A stretch of DNA of 64,000 nt from contig CM075729.1 in assembly GCA_037974335.1 (NCBI GenBank), positions 112,016,437-112,080,436 on the forward strand, in the 5' to 3' direction. Below are positions 1-9,904 of this stretch, one piece after another. The position numbers and the translations under genes were made by a program. Positions within the stretch are counted from its first letter, which is position 1; each line of letters starts with the position of its first letter. Source of the DNA: Prionace glauca (Eukaryota; Chordata; Chondrichthyes; Carcharhiniformes; Carcharhinidae). The notes under the pieces were generated by a model. The model made no database searches, was not told where the DNA came from, and saw nothing but the letters and a program-made list of their open reading frames with translations.

Positions 1-99
1 CATGGCCAATGTTGTTCTCGCTGGCCAGGCCAGAGTTTTCTTGCCCATCGCTAATTGCCATTAAGAAGTGGTGGTTTCTTGCCTTTTTGAACCTCTGCA

Positions 100-545
100 G
101 TCAATTAGGTGGATGTACAGCCGCAGCGCTCCCAGGAAGCGAGTTCTGGGATTTTTCCCTAAGCGACAGTGAAGGAACAGTGATATCTTTCCATTCAGAG
201 TGGTGAGTGACTGGCAGGGAAACATCAGGAGGTGGTGTTCCCACATCTCTGCTGCCCTTGTCATTCTAGATACTGGAAGAGAAATCATGAGTTTTCAAGG
301 AACTTTGGTGAGTTGCTGCAGTGCATCTGGTAGATGGTACACATGGCTGCCACTGTGCATCAGTGGTGGATGAATGGATGTTGAAGATGGTGGATGGGGT
401 GCCAATTAAGTGGATTGCTTTGTCCTGGATGATAGAGTTATTTGAGCCTTGTTGGAGCTACACTCATTCAGGTAAGTGGAGAGTATCAAAGGTGTTACTG
501 GTGGTAAAGCTATCCTCTTGTTTTGAATCCTCAGCAAGTTAGATT
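100..545 (-). mobile_element. LINE reverse transcriptase C-terminal fragment (non-CR1 shark family)
   Basis: Read on the minus strand, the segment encodes a degraded C-terminus with TRAAEMWEHH and a later block of the S-F-x-x-x-x-SRTRFLG type, matching a common shark LINE whose protein reads TRAAGTWEHHH and W-N-S-L-P. A second copy of a neighbouring part of the same element lies at 56576-57030. It has frameshifts and stops and is not functional. Confidence 0.55.
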
Positions 546-597
546 TACTTCTAGGCAGAACTTGATTATTTTAACTGATTAAATTTTCTCACCAATG

Positions 598-670
598 GAG
601 TTGAGAATAAGGAACATAGGAAATGGAAGCAGAAGTAGGCCATTTGGCCCTTCGAGCCCGTTCTGCCATT
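598..670 (-). mobile_element. CR1 LINE 3' end, part 1 of a split copy
   Basis: The text ggaacataggaaatggaagc followed by the conserved aggccatttggcccttcgag block is the reverse of a CR1-type 3' end. The copy is interrupted by a SINE and resumes near 1042. Confidence 0.6.
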
Positions 671-671
671 T

Positions 672-1040
672 CTTTTTTTATTCAGTTGTGGGACAGGGAC
701 ATTGCTGGCCGGTCAGCATTGATTGGCCATCCCTAGTTGCCCTGGAACTGAATGGCTTGCTGGCCATTTCAGAGGGCAGTTAACAGTCAACCACATTGCT
801 GGGGCTCTGGAATCACATGTAGGCCAGACTGAATAAGGACAGGAGATTTCCTTCCCTGAAGGCCATTAGTGAATGGGTTTTTCCGACAATCAACAATGGT
901 TTCATGGTCATCTGTATTCCAGATATCTTTTATTGAATTCAAATTCCACCAGCTGCCATGGTGGGATTTGAACCCGTGGCCCCAGGGCATTAGCTGAGTT
1001 TCTGGATTAATAGTCTAGCAATAATACCACCATCAACTCC
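672..1040 (-). mobile_element. tRNA-headed SINE (type II) inserted in a LINE
   Basis: This is the reverse of an element that also occurs at 4055-4430 and 59855-60200. The tRNA-like head is at the right end (gatttgaacccgtggcccc is the reverse of a B-box region) and the tail is at the left. It splits the CR1 fragment around it. Confidence 0.65.
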
Positions 1041-1041
1041 C

Positions 1042-1215
1042 AACACATTTCATGATCATGGCTGATCATTAAATTCAACATCCTGATTACGTGTTCCCCT
1101 CCCATATTCCTTGATCCCTTTAGCCCCAAGAGCTATATCTATATTTCTTCTTGAAATAGGCCTCAACTACTTTCGAATTTCACAATCTGGATTTACTGCA
1201 TCAAAGCCATTCCGT
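1042..1215 (-). mobile_element. CR1 LINE 3' end, part 2 of the split copy
   Basis: The segment starts catgatcatggctgatcatt, the usual continuation of the CR1 3' region broken off at 670, and runs on through a degraded coding part. Confidence 0.5.
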
Positions 1216-1224
1216 GATAGCCTC

Positions 1225-1376
1225 GTAGAACATTAGAACACAGCAAGAGGCCCTTCGGCCCAGCATATCTGTGCTGACCATTAAGAGCCCATTGATTTTA
1301 ATCCAATTTTCCTGCATTTACTTCCTAGTCAAGTATGCTTTGACTTTTCAACTGCTCATCTAAATGCTTCTGGCCG
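1225..1376 (-). mobile_element. Second degraded LINE 3' end
   Basis: The block gaacattagaacacagcaag followed by aggcccttcggccc is an inverted CR1-like 3' terminus, strongly decayed. Confidence 0.4.
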
Positions 1377-1452
1377 AGGTTCAGTCAGAGATAAGGCCTC
1401 AGCACTAAAGGTTTGAATGTCCCAGGTCAATGCATGCAACCGAATGGCATAC

Positions 1453-1794
1453 TTTTCACGATGAGATGTGCTCCTGTGCCATATTCCACACCTAGGTGCA
1501 TCATCACCACTTCACAGTAATAAACCCCAGAATCCTTCACTGTCACATCCTTGATGAGGATGGAGGCATCTCCGGCACTCCCAAAATCCTCACTGATCCT
1601 GTATCTCCTCCCTCTGTATGAAGCTGCCTCATTGGAAACTTCAGTTCCATTCCTTGTGTCTCTGTACCAGCTATAAGAGCCTATTGCCTTGGAGACATTG
1701 GCTGTGTGGTCACAGGGCAGGAGCACTGTCTGCCCTTCCTCAGCCAGAATAGTGGGCAGCTTTTGTACAACTGCAAACATCTCAGCTTCAATTC
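1453..1794 (-). CDS. Gene 1 V-set exon, NKp30/NCR3-like immune receptor
   Basis: This exon encodes one extracellular V-type immunoglobulin domain of a probable natural killer type receptor. On the minus strand it follows a TTTGCAG acceptor and ends AAA A before a GTATGC donor, so it is phase 1-1 and 342 nt long. The open frame shows the B-strand cysteine (LLPCDH), the C-strand core SYSWYRD, then EVSN and YRGR, the A-x-L/I strand (ASILIKDV), the F-strand D-x-G-x-YYC and a J-like G strand EYGTGAHLIV. Human NKp30 has the same order: GS-x-W-F-RD, EVRNGT, FRGR, Y-x-C, LGV, GNGT. NGT is an N-glycosylation sequon. The leader exon lies 3 kb upstream at 4819-4861. Membrane and tail exons would lie before base 1, so the gene is partial here. 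It differs clearly from the three V exons on the plus strand and is a separate subfamily. Family assignment rests on motif recall, not a search. Confidence 0.85.
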
Positions 1795-1934
1795 CTGCAA
1801 ACGAGAAAAGTTCAGGTTACTTGTTTTGAGGTTGTGGCTTTGACAGTCAGTCCAGTGAGTAAATATCTCAATGTTTCCTTAATTGTACAACTGGATTCAG
1901 TGAACCACCTAGCAACCACTGCAAGGAATTAAGC

Positions 1935-2240
1935 ACAACTGGAAACTGGACAATGTTTTTTTAAACTTTTTCATGGGCAAAGGGGCATCACAGTCAACAC
2001 CTGCATTTGTTACCCATCCCTAATTGCCCTGGGATGTTTTAGAGGGCTGTGAAGGGTTAGCCACATTAAGATTAACATGCAGACCAGGCTATATTAGGGT
2101 GCCAAATGTCTTTCCCCAAAATCACATTAGTGAGAGAGATGGGTTTATCCAACAATCCATCATAGGTTCCCAGTCACCATTACTGAGACTAGCTTCATAT
2201 TTCAGATTTTATTAATTGAATCCTTAGTGCAGAAGCTGTC
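1935..2240 (-). mobile_element. Degraded type II SINE
   Basis: Conserved blocks such as ttacccatccctaattgccc, ccacattaagattaacatgc and cagtcaccattactgagact match the body of the type II SINE in reverse. The tRNA head is missing. Confidence 0.5.
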
Positions 2241-2254
2241 ATGATGAGAATAGA

Positions 2255-2750
2255 AACTGGTGTCATAGAGGTTTACAGCATGGAAACAGGTCCTCCGGCC
2301 CAAGTTGTCCATGCTGCCTAGTTTTTACCACTAAGCTAGTCCCAGTTGCCCACATTTGGTCCATATCCCTCCATACCCATCTTACCTATAACTGTCTAAA
2401 TGCTTCTTAAAAGACAAAATTATACACATGTCTACTACTATTTCTGGCAGCTTATTCCAGACACTCACTGCCCTCTGAGTGAAAGAATTGCCCCTCTGGA
2501 CCCTTTTGTAATTCTCCCCTCTCACCTGAAACCTATGCCCTCTAGTTTTAGACTCCCTGACCTTTGGGAAAAGATGATGACTATCTCCCTTATCTATGCC
2601 CGTCATTATTTTAATAGACCTCTATAAGATCACCTCTAAGCCTCCTACGCTCCAGGGAAAAAAAGTCCCAGTCTATCCAGCCCCTCCTTATAACTGAAAC
2701 CATGAAGTCCAGTAACATCCTAGTAAATGTTTTCTGTGCGCTTTCTAGTT
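2255..2750 (-). mobile_element. CR1-like LINE 3' fragment
   Basis: The minus strand encodes ESKTRGHRFQVRGENYKRVQ and then FTQRAVSVWNKLPE, the standard C-terminal blocks of CR1 reverse transcriptase proteins. The left end carries the 3' terminus (tttacagcatggaaacaggt). It is 5'-truncated. Confidence 0.75.
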
Positions 2751-2887
2751 TAATAATATTCTTTCTATGTCCTTAGAGCAAAAATCTGGGCCAATGGATA
2801 ATGAGCCTATCAGCACTATGATTATTTTCAGGGACTTTTCTATTTGATTGCAAAAATAGACTTTATTTCTAAAATATCTGAAAGCGA

Positions 2888-3200
2888 TCATAGAATCTCT
2901 ATAGTGCAGAAGGAGACCATTCGGCCCATTGACTGTTCAACAGAGCGTCTTTCCCAGGCTCACCCCTGTCTCATTCCTTTAACCCCACTCAACTACATAT
3001 CTTTGGAAACTAGGGGCAATTTAGATGACTAATCCATCTAACCTACACATCTTTCGACTGTGGCACGAATCTGGAGCACCCGGAAGAGACCCACAAAGAC
3101 ATGGGGAGAATATGCAAACCCCACACAGACAGTCACCCGAGGTTGGAAGTGAACCCGGGCCCTGGCGCTGTCAGCCATACTAACCACTGTGGCACTGACA
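2888..3200 (-). mobile_element. tRNA-headed SINE (type I)
   Basis: The element starts with its tail block (gtgcagaaggagaccattcg) and ends with an inverted tRNA head: gaacccgggccctggcgctg followed by taaccactgtggcac. The head contains the reverse of a GGTTC B box. Confidence 0.7.
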
Positions 3201-3716
3201 AACATTTCAAAATGGCATCACACAGAGTGCAATAATATTGAAGTTCCCTATGTAGTGTAAGTTGCTCTTTGAGGTGCCTCAATATAACCTAAAGAAACAT
3301 TACAGACATTTCAAACTGGTTATTACTAGTGATGCATTTGTATTTATGTTTTCTACATTGATTAAGTTGCTATCCGAGGTGCTTTAATACAATTGTGATG
3401 CATGTAACATTCAATTCTAGTCATACAATCCTAGGGGATCTGTACAATTCTCCTCCCTTCAGTGCACTCTGGCTGAAAGATCATAGACAGTCACCATCCC
3501 TCTTTGCATCCATATGGTGGCTGCCCCAAAGCTTTGGTGCATCTCTGAGGATACAGTCCTGGGCTTTGCAAAGCACCAGTCTGAAAGACTCAATTGGGGA
3601 TAGCTCCTTGTACTGGAAGATATATTTTGGACAGACTAAAGGGTTTCTTTCATCGGGCAGACAATTCTTTTTGTGTGGGAGTTCTTTTATCATCAATTCC
3701 TTTCTCAGAGTAACAA

Positions 3717-4035
3717 AGCCAATGTGCAGAGTGGATAGGACAAGCACCTAATACTTTTCCTTGCTTGTTTCAAAAACCAATACAAATCGAATCCAATTCA
3801 TGATGTCCAGGCAATGAACATACTGGTTCCAATCTGGCAAGTTAAGACATTCATGCTTTAGCCAAAAGCGTATTTTACAAAATATGTTTAACTCCATTTT
3901 TTAAGTTACAAAGCGCAGAGTGGACTGGTCAGACCGGATCTATCTCCTTGCTTCCTCCAAAAACCAAACTCAGATTGAATCCAATTCATGGTCCCCACAA
4001 GAGAAACAAAGTAGATCCAAGCTGACAAGATAAAG
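3717..4035. repeat. Local imperfect duplication of about 130 bp
   Basis: The stretch 3717-3860 and the stretch 3906-4035 share gcagagtgga, ctccttgctt-like text, a caaaaaccaa block, gaatccaattcatg and an aagctgacaagataaagcat-like end. They look like two diverged copies of one local unit. Confidence 0.5.
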
Positions 4036-4054
4036 CATTGTACCCTATCTTGGT

Positions 4055-4430
4055 CATAGGAGAGGCAATGGCCTAGTAGCATTATTGCTAGATTATTAAT
4101 CCAGAAACTGAGCTAATGTTCTGTTCTGTCTGGGTTTGAATTCCACAATGGCAGATGATGGAACTAGAATTCAATTAAAAACAATCTGGAATTTAGCATT
4201 TACTGATAACTATGAAATCATTGGTGATTGTTGGAAAAGTCCATCTGATTCGCTAATGTTCTTTAGGGAAAGGAAACCTGCCATCCTTACCTGGTCTGGC
4301 CTACATGTAATTCCAGAACTACAGGGATGTGGTTGACTTTTAACTGCCCTCTGAACAAGGGCAACTATGGATGGGCAATAAATGCTGGCCACTCAGTAAT
4401 GCTCATGTCCCACAAATGAGTAAAAAAAAA
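4055..4430 (+). mobile_element. tRNA-headed SINE (type II), near full length
   Basis: The tRNA-like head includes an A-box-like tggcctagtag near 4069 and a B-box-like gggtttgaattcc near 4131. The body ends with gatgggcaataaatgctggc and a poly-A tail near 4421. It has the same family structure as the copies at 672-1040 and 59855-60200. Confidence 0.7.
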
Positions 4431-4544
4431 GATCCAATGCTTGAACATGGCCTACAGGATAAGTTTTGTTTGACCAAATGGGTTGGTGGGAAGGCCAAAA
4501 TTTATTGCCCACACTTAAATAACCCTCCATTCAAACAAAATCAG

Positions 4545-4725
4545 AAGAGAGGTATGAGACATTAATGCAGATCTGATTGCAGGCCAGACCAGGTAAGACC
4601 GACCCTAATATAAAGGTCACTAATGTCAATCAATGATAGTTTAATGGTCACCATTATCCAGGGTAGCTTTCAATTACAGATATTATGAACTGAAAGTAAA
4701 TCCCGGATTGCTGGCTAATCCATCA
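4545..4725 (-). mobile_element. Degraded type II SINE piece
   Basis: It shares gaccaggtaagac-like and taatggtcaccattatccag-like blocks with the type II SINE and lacks the head. Confidence 0.4.
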
Positions 4726-4818
4726 ATATCTCCTTCTTGACAAGATATCACAAAATAATAGCCGGAAGTATTTGGCCGATCTGCGTACAAGACTGGAATA
4801 AATGAAGATTGTACTCAC

Positions 4819-4861
4819 CAGAGAGAGGAATTAATATGCACATGATGTGGATTGGATTCAT
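4819..4861 (-). CDS. Gene 1 leader (signal peptide) exon
   Basis: On the minus strand an ATG opens a 43-nt coding stretch, MNPIHIMCILIPLS plus one base, followed directly by a GTGAG donor. The single leftover base G joins GA at the start of the V exon at 1794 to give glycine, so the mature protein would begin near IEAEMFAVVQ. The peptide has the hydrophobic core of a signal sequence. Its length (43 nt, phase 1) is the same as in the leaders of genes 2 and 3, which supports the call. The gene runs away from gene 2, so the two are head to head with about 4.6 kb between start codons. Confidence 0.75.
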
Positions 4862-4869
4862 GCCTGTTA

Positions 4870-5990
4870 CAGTAATGAGATTTGAAAACCTGGCGAAATG
4901 AAACAGCATGGTCAATAGAAAAGAAACAACATTCTAGCCATGAAGGAGAAAGCCATTCAAATGTGGCCTCTGCTTCTTGAACATACATTAACAAAGTACT
5001 GTGAGACCCACTGGTTATGAAACCATGCCTAATGGACAGAACAGACGGAAGAGAACGTTAAGCCTATCTTGAAATATCGTCAGTCCAGAAACTATAATTT
5101 TGGACTCGCATGTTAATTGAGGAACTAATATGCGAAAACAAGGTTTCTAAAAGTAGGACAACGTTGAACCACTTATCCACCTGCTGTGCATTTAAGCGCA
5201 CAGATGGACTTTCACCATCAACCGTTGCTTTGCGGAGAGATTAATTTTAACTTTGGGTAAGAATGTGAAATGGACTCCGTCAATGTGACCTTTTATAAGC
5301 TCCGCCTGCAGTGCTAAATGTCTGCAATGTCAATCCGTACCTTATCCTGAACAGCAAATCTAACCACGTTCTTTGGGAGATGGGAGGGTGTCTATTGTTC
5401 CATCTGGACTTGTAAATTGCCTGGCTAAAACTGAGGGGCTGGCATTCCTTGAAGACAGGAATAAACCCAACGGCCTTCTTCGACCCGGCGATTAAGCAGA
5501 CGGAGGATTCAGTGACCAAAACACCAAAGGAAAACTGGACACGTTATTCTGGATACAGAATCAGAGCTTATCTTACATTAAATTACAAACGAAATGATAT
5601 GTTGTCAATTTTACTGGATAACAGAAGTTGCAATAGAATTAAGAACTGTTCTTGTTGGAAGAATAGTGTTCATTGTAGAATGTTTCTGGACAATTGCAGT
5701 TGGGTGCTGACGGGCGGAGCTTGGAGGGGGGTGTAATTTGTGTGTTAAACTATGAAGTTTGGTTACTTATCCGGGGAAGTGTTTCAAATGGCGTTAACTT
5801 CCCAATACGTATTTGCGACTTTTCAGAAATGTAATTTACACAGGCCAGTTGTTAAGAATGCTGGTGGGATACTTGAGACGGGATACGGCAAGAATTTGGC
5901 CCTTTATCAGAGTCAGATCAGTGTTCTTGCTCCTTGACTGAACTGTTTTGAATGAGACTGGATGCAATCTGTGACTTGCTTGTCTGGGAA
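4870..5990. other. Spacer between head-to-head genes 1 and 2, no gene seen
   Basis: This unique-looking stretch lies upstream of gene 1. The 95-codon frame at 5449-5736 resembles nothing I know and has no splice context. Any gene 1 promoter should lie in its first few hundred bases, but I see no clear TATA or CCAAT arrangement there. Confidence 0.4.
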
Positions 5991-5994
5991 TGAA

Positions 5995-6085
5995 CTGAAC
6001 ATTCCCAATACTCGCAAAGCCCGGATTAGTTGCGAATCAAACCCGGGTCCCTGGCACTGTGAGGCAATATTGTTAACTGCTATGC
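5995..6085 (-). mobile_element. Fragment of type I SINE head
   Basis: The text caaacccgggtccctggcac followed by tgaggcaatattgttaactg is an inverted type I tRNA-like head without a body. Confidence 0.5.
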
Positions 6086-6089
6086 AACC

Positions 6090-6795
6090 TGGACCCAGCA
6101 ACTGGAGAGGAGACAATCGCACCAAGTCCAGTTGAGTCTGCAAAGTCCTCCATAATAGCAGCTATCCAAAATTGAGAGAGCTCTCCCATGGGTTAATGAA
6201 GCAGCGACGTAACAGTTAGGCTAAGTGAATAATTCGGAAAAGAAAATGTTCCAAGTTCTCAAACACAATTTCTGCTCATGTCCCAGAGATAACCTCGTGG
6301 TCTTACTCTGTTAGAACTGTGTTACCTTGCCTGTTCCCACCAAGCAGATATCGATTAGTTGGCTCAATGTTCCCAGTCTTTCAGCTTTCGTTTTTCTTCA
6401 GGGGTCTGCCGACTGTTCTATTTTTCTTGAATTACTTTTTTAAAGCTTTAAAACACACTGATGCTCCAGGCGGCAGTGCGCAGCCGCAGGCTCCAGCAGC
6501 AAAGCCACATTCAGTTGCAAACTAAATTTATAAATGCTTCAAGGAAGTGCTCTACACTGTGGCTTCAGCGACACTGACTCCGGCGATCTATCTTCGGGAC
6601 ATTCGATACGTGACACCAACCGCTAAAACCACCCTGCCAATTAAACACAAGTAGGGAAATCTACACGTCCTTGCTTACGAAGATTTTTTTTTGCAGTAGT
6701 TGTCTTTATTTCAGTTAACTATTATTTTCAGCGGTTCGCTGAAGGAATTTGCAAGCTGAGTAATTAGCTGTTATTTCAACCTCTGAAGCTTGTGT
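6090..6795. other. Unassigned unique stretch
   Basis: No repeat family or exon was recognised. A 68-codon open frame at 6319-6525 is hydrophobic and then rich in alanine and proline, but it has no relatives that I recognise. Confidence 0.3.
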
Positions 6796-6797
6796 CA

Positions 6798-6992
6798 CTG
6801 CCTGTGCATAGTCGACATGTTCTGCCCATGTCTCCATGTGTTTTCTCCGGATGCTCCGGTTTCCTCCCACAGTCTGAAAGATGTGCTGATTAGGTACATT
6901 GACCCGAACAGGCGCGAGAATGTGCCGATTGGGGGAATTTCACAGTAACTTCATTGCAGTGTAAGTAAGTAAGCCTTACTTGTGACTATTAG
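6798..6992 (+). mobile_element. Type I SINE, 3' part
   Basis: It contains the body blocks ggatgctccggtttcctccc, gtctgaaagatgtgctgatt and ttcacagtaacttcattgca in plus orientation. The tRNA head is absent. Confidence 0.65.
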
Positions 6993-7102
6993 ATCTACTT
7001 TACTTTTTAACTTCTAAGATAACCATTACAGAGAGTAGCCTTTAATCACATTTTCATTAATTAATTTCACTCAAAATTCATTGCGGTTGTAATAGAAACA
7101 TG

Positions 7103-7388
7103 GGATGGCACGGTGATTAGCACTGCTGCCTTACAGTACCAGGGAAACTGGTTCAATTCCAGGCTTAGGTCACTGTCTGCACATCCTCCCCGAGAGTATG
7201 TGGGTTTCCACTGGATGCTCCAGTTTTCTCCCACCCCAGTCCGAAAGACATGCTGGTTAGATGAATTGGTCTTGCTAAATTTTCACTCAGTGTACCCGAA
7301 CGGATGCCGGAATGTGACGACCAGGGGATTTTCACAGTAACTTGTAGTGTTAATGTAAGCCTACTTGTGACACCAATAGATAAAATTA
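7103..7388 (+). mobile_element. Type I tRNA-headed SINE
   Basis: The head reads ggcacggtgattagcactgc followed by a B-box-like ggttcaattcc. The body ends with ttcacagtaacttgtagtgt and a taagcctacttgtgacacca tail, so all parts are present. Confidence 0.75.
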
Positions 7389-7391
7389 AAC

Positions 7392-7700
7392 ATCAAAACT
7401 AGGAGCAGGGGTAAGCCATTTAGCCTTCCTAGCCTGTTCCACAATTTTGTGCTATCATGGCCGATCCTCTATATTAACACCATATTGCTGCTCTCTTCCC
7501 ATACCCATTGACACCCTTTGAATTCAGAAATCTATCCATTCCCTTGTAAACTATCTTGAATGAATTGGGCTACACAAATATCCATGGAAGAGAATTTGTG
7601 TTCACACTCTCTAAGTGAAGAAGTTTCTCTTCATCTCAATCTGAAGTGGACTGTCCCATATCCTAAGATTGTGGTCTCTTGTTTTGACCCCACACCAAAC
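7392..7700 (-). mobile_element. Old CR1 LINE 3' fragment
   Basis: It begins aaaactaggagcaggggtaa and contains the gaagaagtttctcttcatct block of CR1 C-termini in reverse. It is older than the adjacent copy at 7703, which appears to have inserted at its edge. Confidence 0.55.
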
Positions 7701-7702
7701 AG

Positions 7703-8686
7703 AGAACATAAGAACATAAGAAATAGGAGCAGGAGTAGGCCATCTAGCCCTTCGAGCCTGTCCCGCCATTCAATAAGATCATGGCTGATCTGTCGTGGCT
7801 CAGCTCCACCTTCCCGCCCTCTCCCCATAACCCTTAATCCCTTCTCTTATCAAAAACCCATCAACCCGTTTCTTAAAAATATTTAGCGAGGCAGCCTCCA
7901 TCACTTCAACGGGCAGAGAATTCCAGAGATTCACCACCCTTTCAGTGAAGAAGTTCCTCCTCAACTCTGTTCTAAACCGCCTCCCCTTCATCTTGAGGCT
8001 GTGCCCCCTAGTCCTACTGTCTTTTTTGAGCGGGAAGAGTCTCTCCACCTCTATCCTATCCATCCCATTCATCATCTTATACGTCTCAATGAGATCTCCC
8101 CTCATTCTTCTAAACTCTAACGAGTACAAGCCTAGTTTATTCAGCCTCTCCTCATAGCTCAATCCCTTCAACTCCGGTATCAGCCTAGTAAACCTCCTCT
8201 GCACTCCCTCCAGGGCCAAAATATCCTTGCGCAGGTGCGGCGCCCAAAACTGCACACAGTACTCCAGCTGCGGCCTCACCAATGCCCTATACAGCTGCAG
8301 CAAGACCTCCCTACTTTTATATTCAATCCCCTTCGCTATGAAGGCCAGCATCCCATTCGCCTTCCTGACCACCTGTTGCACCTGCAAGCTGGGTTTTTGC
8401 GACTCATGCACAATGACCCCGAGGTCCCTCCGCACCGTCGCCTGCTGCAGTTTTTCGCCATGTAAGTAATAGTCCTTCCTACCATTCCTCCTACCAAAGT
8501 GGACCACCTCACACTTGCCAACATTAAATTCCATTTGCCATTTCCTGGCCCATTCGCCCAGCCTATCTAGATCCTTCTGCAGACTCTCCACACCCTCCTC
8601 ACAATTTGCCTTTCCCCCAATCTTGGTGTTATCCGCAAATTTCGACACCCTGCACTCGGTTCCCTCCTCCAGATCATCTATATAAA
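7703..8686 (-). mobile_element. CR1 LINE (family A), 5'-truncated copy
   Basis: The copy ends with the repeated 3' terminus gaacataagaacataagaaa in reverse and breaks off at 8686 in the reverse transcriptase region. It carries a continuous minus-strand frame of 282 codons at 7800-8648. That frame includes the RT motif C region (SKFADNTKIGG, changed from the usual FADDTK), HFGRRNGRKDYYL, LVRPQLEYCVQFWAPHLRKD, QRRFTRLIPEL, TRGHSL and FFTERVVNLWNSLP. The continuous frame suggests a recent insertion. It lies upstream of gene 2. Confidence 0.9.
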
Positions 8687-8744
8687 AACCACACCACTGC
8701 TACCAGTCTGCGCCCCAGCAATTTCACTGCTGTCCCATATGGTA

Positions 8745-8845
8745 CATATGTCCTTACGAGTTTCATTGAATCTATAATTCAGAAGCCGGCCAGTATGAGG
8801 ACTTGAAATGTTCAAAGCTGCAGGAACACTAAGAATGTCTGAACT
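8745..8845 (+). promoter_or_regulatory. Gene 2 distal promoter block conserved with gene 3
   Basis: This block shares cagaagccggccagt, a ctgaaa/cttgaaa core, ctcaaagc/ttcaaagc and the following ggaacac text with 40610-40695 in front of gene 3. In gene 3 the block sits about 40 bp from the core promoter. In gene 2 it is separated from the core by repeats of about 470 bp (8848-9320). Its conservation between paralogues suggests a promoter role but may simply reflect the duplication. Confidence 0.45.
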
Positions 8846-8847
8846 AA

Positions 8848-9075
8848 GATAAAAACCAAATACTGTGGATGCTGGAGTCTGAAACAAAAACAGAAAAAGC
8901 TGGAAAATCTCAGCAGGTCTGACAGTATCTGTGGGAAGAGAATAGAGCCAACGTTTCAAGCCTAGATGACTCTTCATCTGCTCTGCTGAAGGATTATCCA
9001 GACTCGTAACATTGACTCCATTCTCTCCCTACAGATGCTGTCAAACCTGCTGAGATTTTTTAGTATTTTCCAAAG
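8848..9075. repeat. Fold-back (palindromic) interspersed repeat, copy 1
   Basis: The left half (ggaaaatctcagcaggtctg, acagtatctgtggg) is the inverse of the right half (cagatgctgtcaaacctgct, gagattttttagtattttcc). Two further copies occur at 11345-11545 and 15124-15325. Such a long inverted-repeat structure resembles a non-autonomous DNA element or a palindromic SINE, but I cannot assign it to a family. Confidence 0.65.
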
Positions 9076-9129
9076 AATGTCTAAACGTTTGTTGTGCTCG
9101 GAAAGAGAGAGAGAAAAACACCTGATATT

Positions 9130-9325
9130 TTACATTAGTGTAGGCAGTGGCATACTGAAAAATCCAACTGGTTCACTAAGGTCTATTAGGGAAGGAAATC
9201 TTGTCTGGCCTACATTTGACTCCAAAGCCACAGCAATGTGTTTGACTCTTAAATGCCCTTGTGGTTAGGCAATAAGTGCTGGGCCAACCAGCGACAACTG
9301 TATCCCATGAATAAATAAAAACATT
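9130..9325 (+). mobile_element. Type II SINE, 3' part
   Basis: It contains the body blocks ggttcactaaggtctattag, cttgtctggcctacatttga and ggcaataagtgctgggccaa followed by aaataaaaac. The head is missing. It separates the conserved upstream block of gene 2 from its core promoter. Confidence 0.6.
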
Positions 9326-9367
9326 GCATCACATCCTGTCAGTTTGATTGGCATATGTTTATAAAAA
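9321..9367 (+). promoter_or_regulatory. Gene 2 core promoter: CRE-like, inverted CCAAT and TATA
   Basis: A ttgcatcacatcc element, an inverted CCAAT box (ATTGGC, 9347-9352) and a TATAAAAA (9360-9367) precede the leader ATG by 82 bp from the TATA. The same order and nearly the same spacing occur in gene 3 (TTGCGTCA, ATTGGC at 40744, TATTTAAAA at 40759, ATG 81 bp further). Conservation of motifs and spacing between the paralogues is the main evidence. The transcription start is inferred only. Confidence 0.55.
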
Positions 9368-9441
9368 CAAATTTTGATTTTCTCCCATCAGTCCCACAAA
9401 TAAGCGATCAATAATTCAACTACATTTACACCGCAGCTAAC

Positions 9442-9484
9442 ATGAGGAGCAGCCTTGAGCTTTGTATTCTGATTCTTCTCCTGA
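9442..9484 (+). CDS. Gene 2 leader (signal peptide) exon
   Basis: ATG at 9442 opens MRSSLELCILILLL plus one base, directly followed by a GTAAGT donor. The length of 43 nt and the phase 1 end match the leaders of genes 1 and 3, and the sequence resembles that of gene 3 (MVSSFELCILVLGM). The leftover A joins CA of either V exon to make threonine, giving the start ASAEKVAVVQ. It is the only leader I find ahead of both V exons on this strand, so both must use it or be joined in one transcript. Confidence 0.8.
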
Positions 9485-9504
9485 GTAAGTACTTATCTTA
9501 ATTC

Positions 9505-9900
9505 ACAGACTAGGTATGGGTGGCGGATTTCCTTTGCTAATACAGTCAATGATAATTTGGCAGTCACCATTATTGAGATTAGTTTTCAATTCCTGATTCG
9601 ATATTAGCCTTGCCCTCTGGATTACTCGACTAGTGGCATGACCATGTCACCTCCGTCTTCCCAAATTAATGTACTAATCTTGTGCAGTGATAGAAAACCA
9701 GTTGATTTCTGCCACAAAGTTAAGTACTGTACTTTTCTATTATCAATAGTGATAATCTGTGAGCATCCATTACCCATCCCTAATTGTCCTTCAGAAGGTG
9801 GCAGTGAGGTGTCTCCTTGAACTGTTACAGTCTATGTGGTGTAGCCAGGCCATACCAGATTAAATACTGGATTAAATGTCATGGCATGTGATTTGTCAGA
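9505..9900. mobile_element. Two degraded SINE/LINE scraps
   Basis: Blocks such as cagtcaccattattgagatt (type II SINE, reverse) and ttacccatccctaattgtcc with ccttgaactgttacagtcta (a common shark LINE 3' region) are recognisable, but the ends are not. Confidence 0.35.
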
Positions 9901-9904
9901 AACA

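Larger units (their letters stand above)
1796..4818 (-). other. Gene 1 intron 1, mostly repeats
   Basis: The intron between leader and V exon holds a degraded SINE, a CR1 fragment, a tRNA-headed SINE, an unclassified part with a local duplication at 3717-4035 and a plus-strand SINE at 4055-4430. No further exon was recognised in it. Confidence 0.5.

Noticed and set aside
7703-7730. Repeated gaacataagaacataag as a microsatellite or CRISPR-like array
   Set aside because: It is the terminal repeat at the 3' end of CR1 family A and has only a few units.
8227-8469. Repeated cysteine-rich ORFs (RRCGAQNCTQYSSCGL) as a secreted peptide family
   Set aside because: They are antisense readings of the CR1 C-terminal region and appear in every family A copy at the same place.
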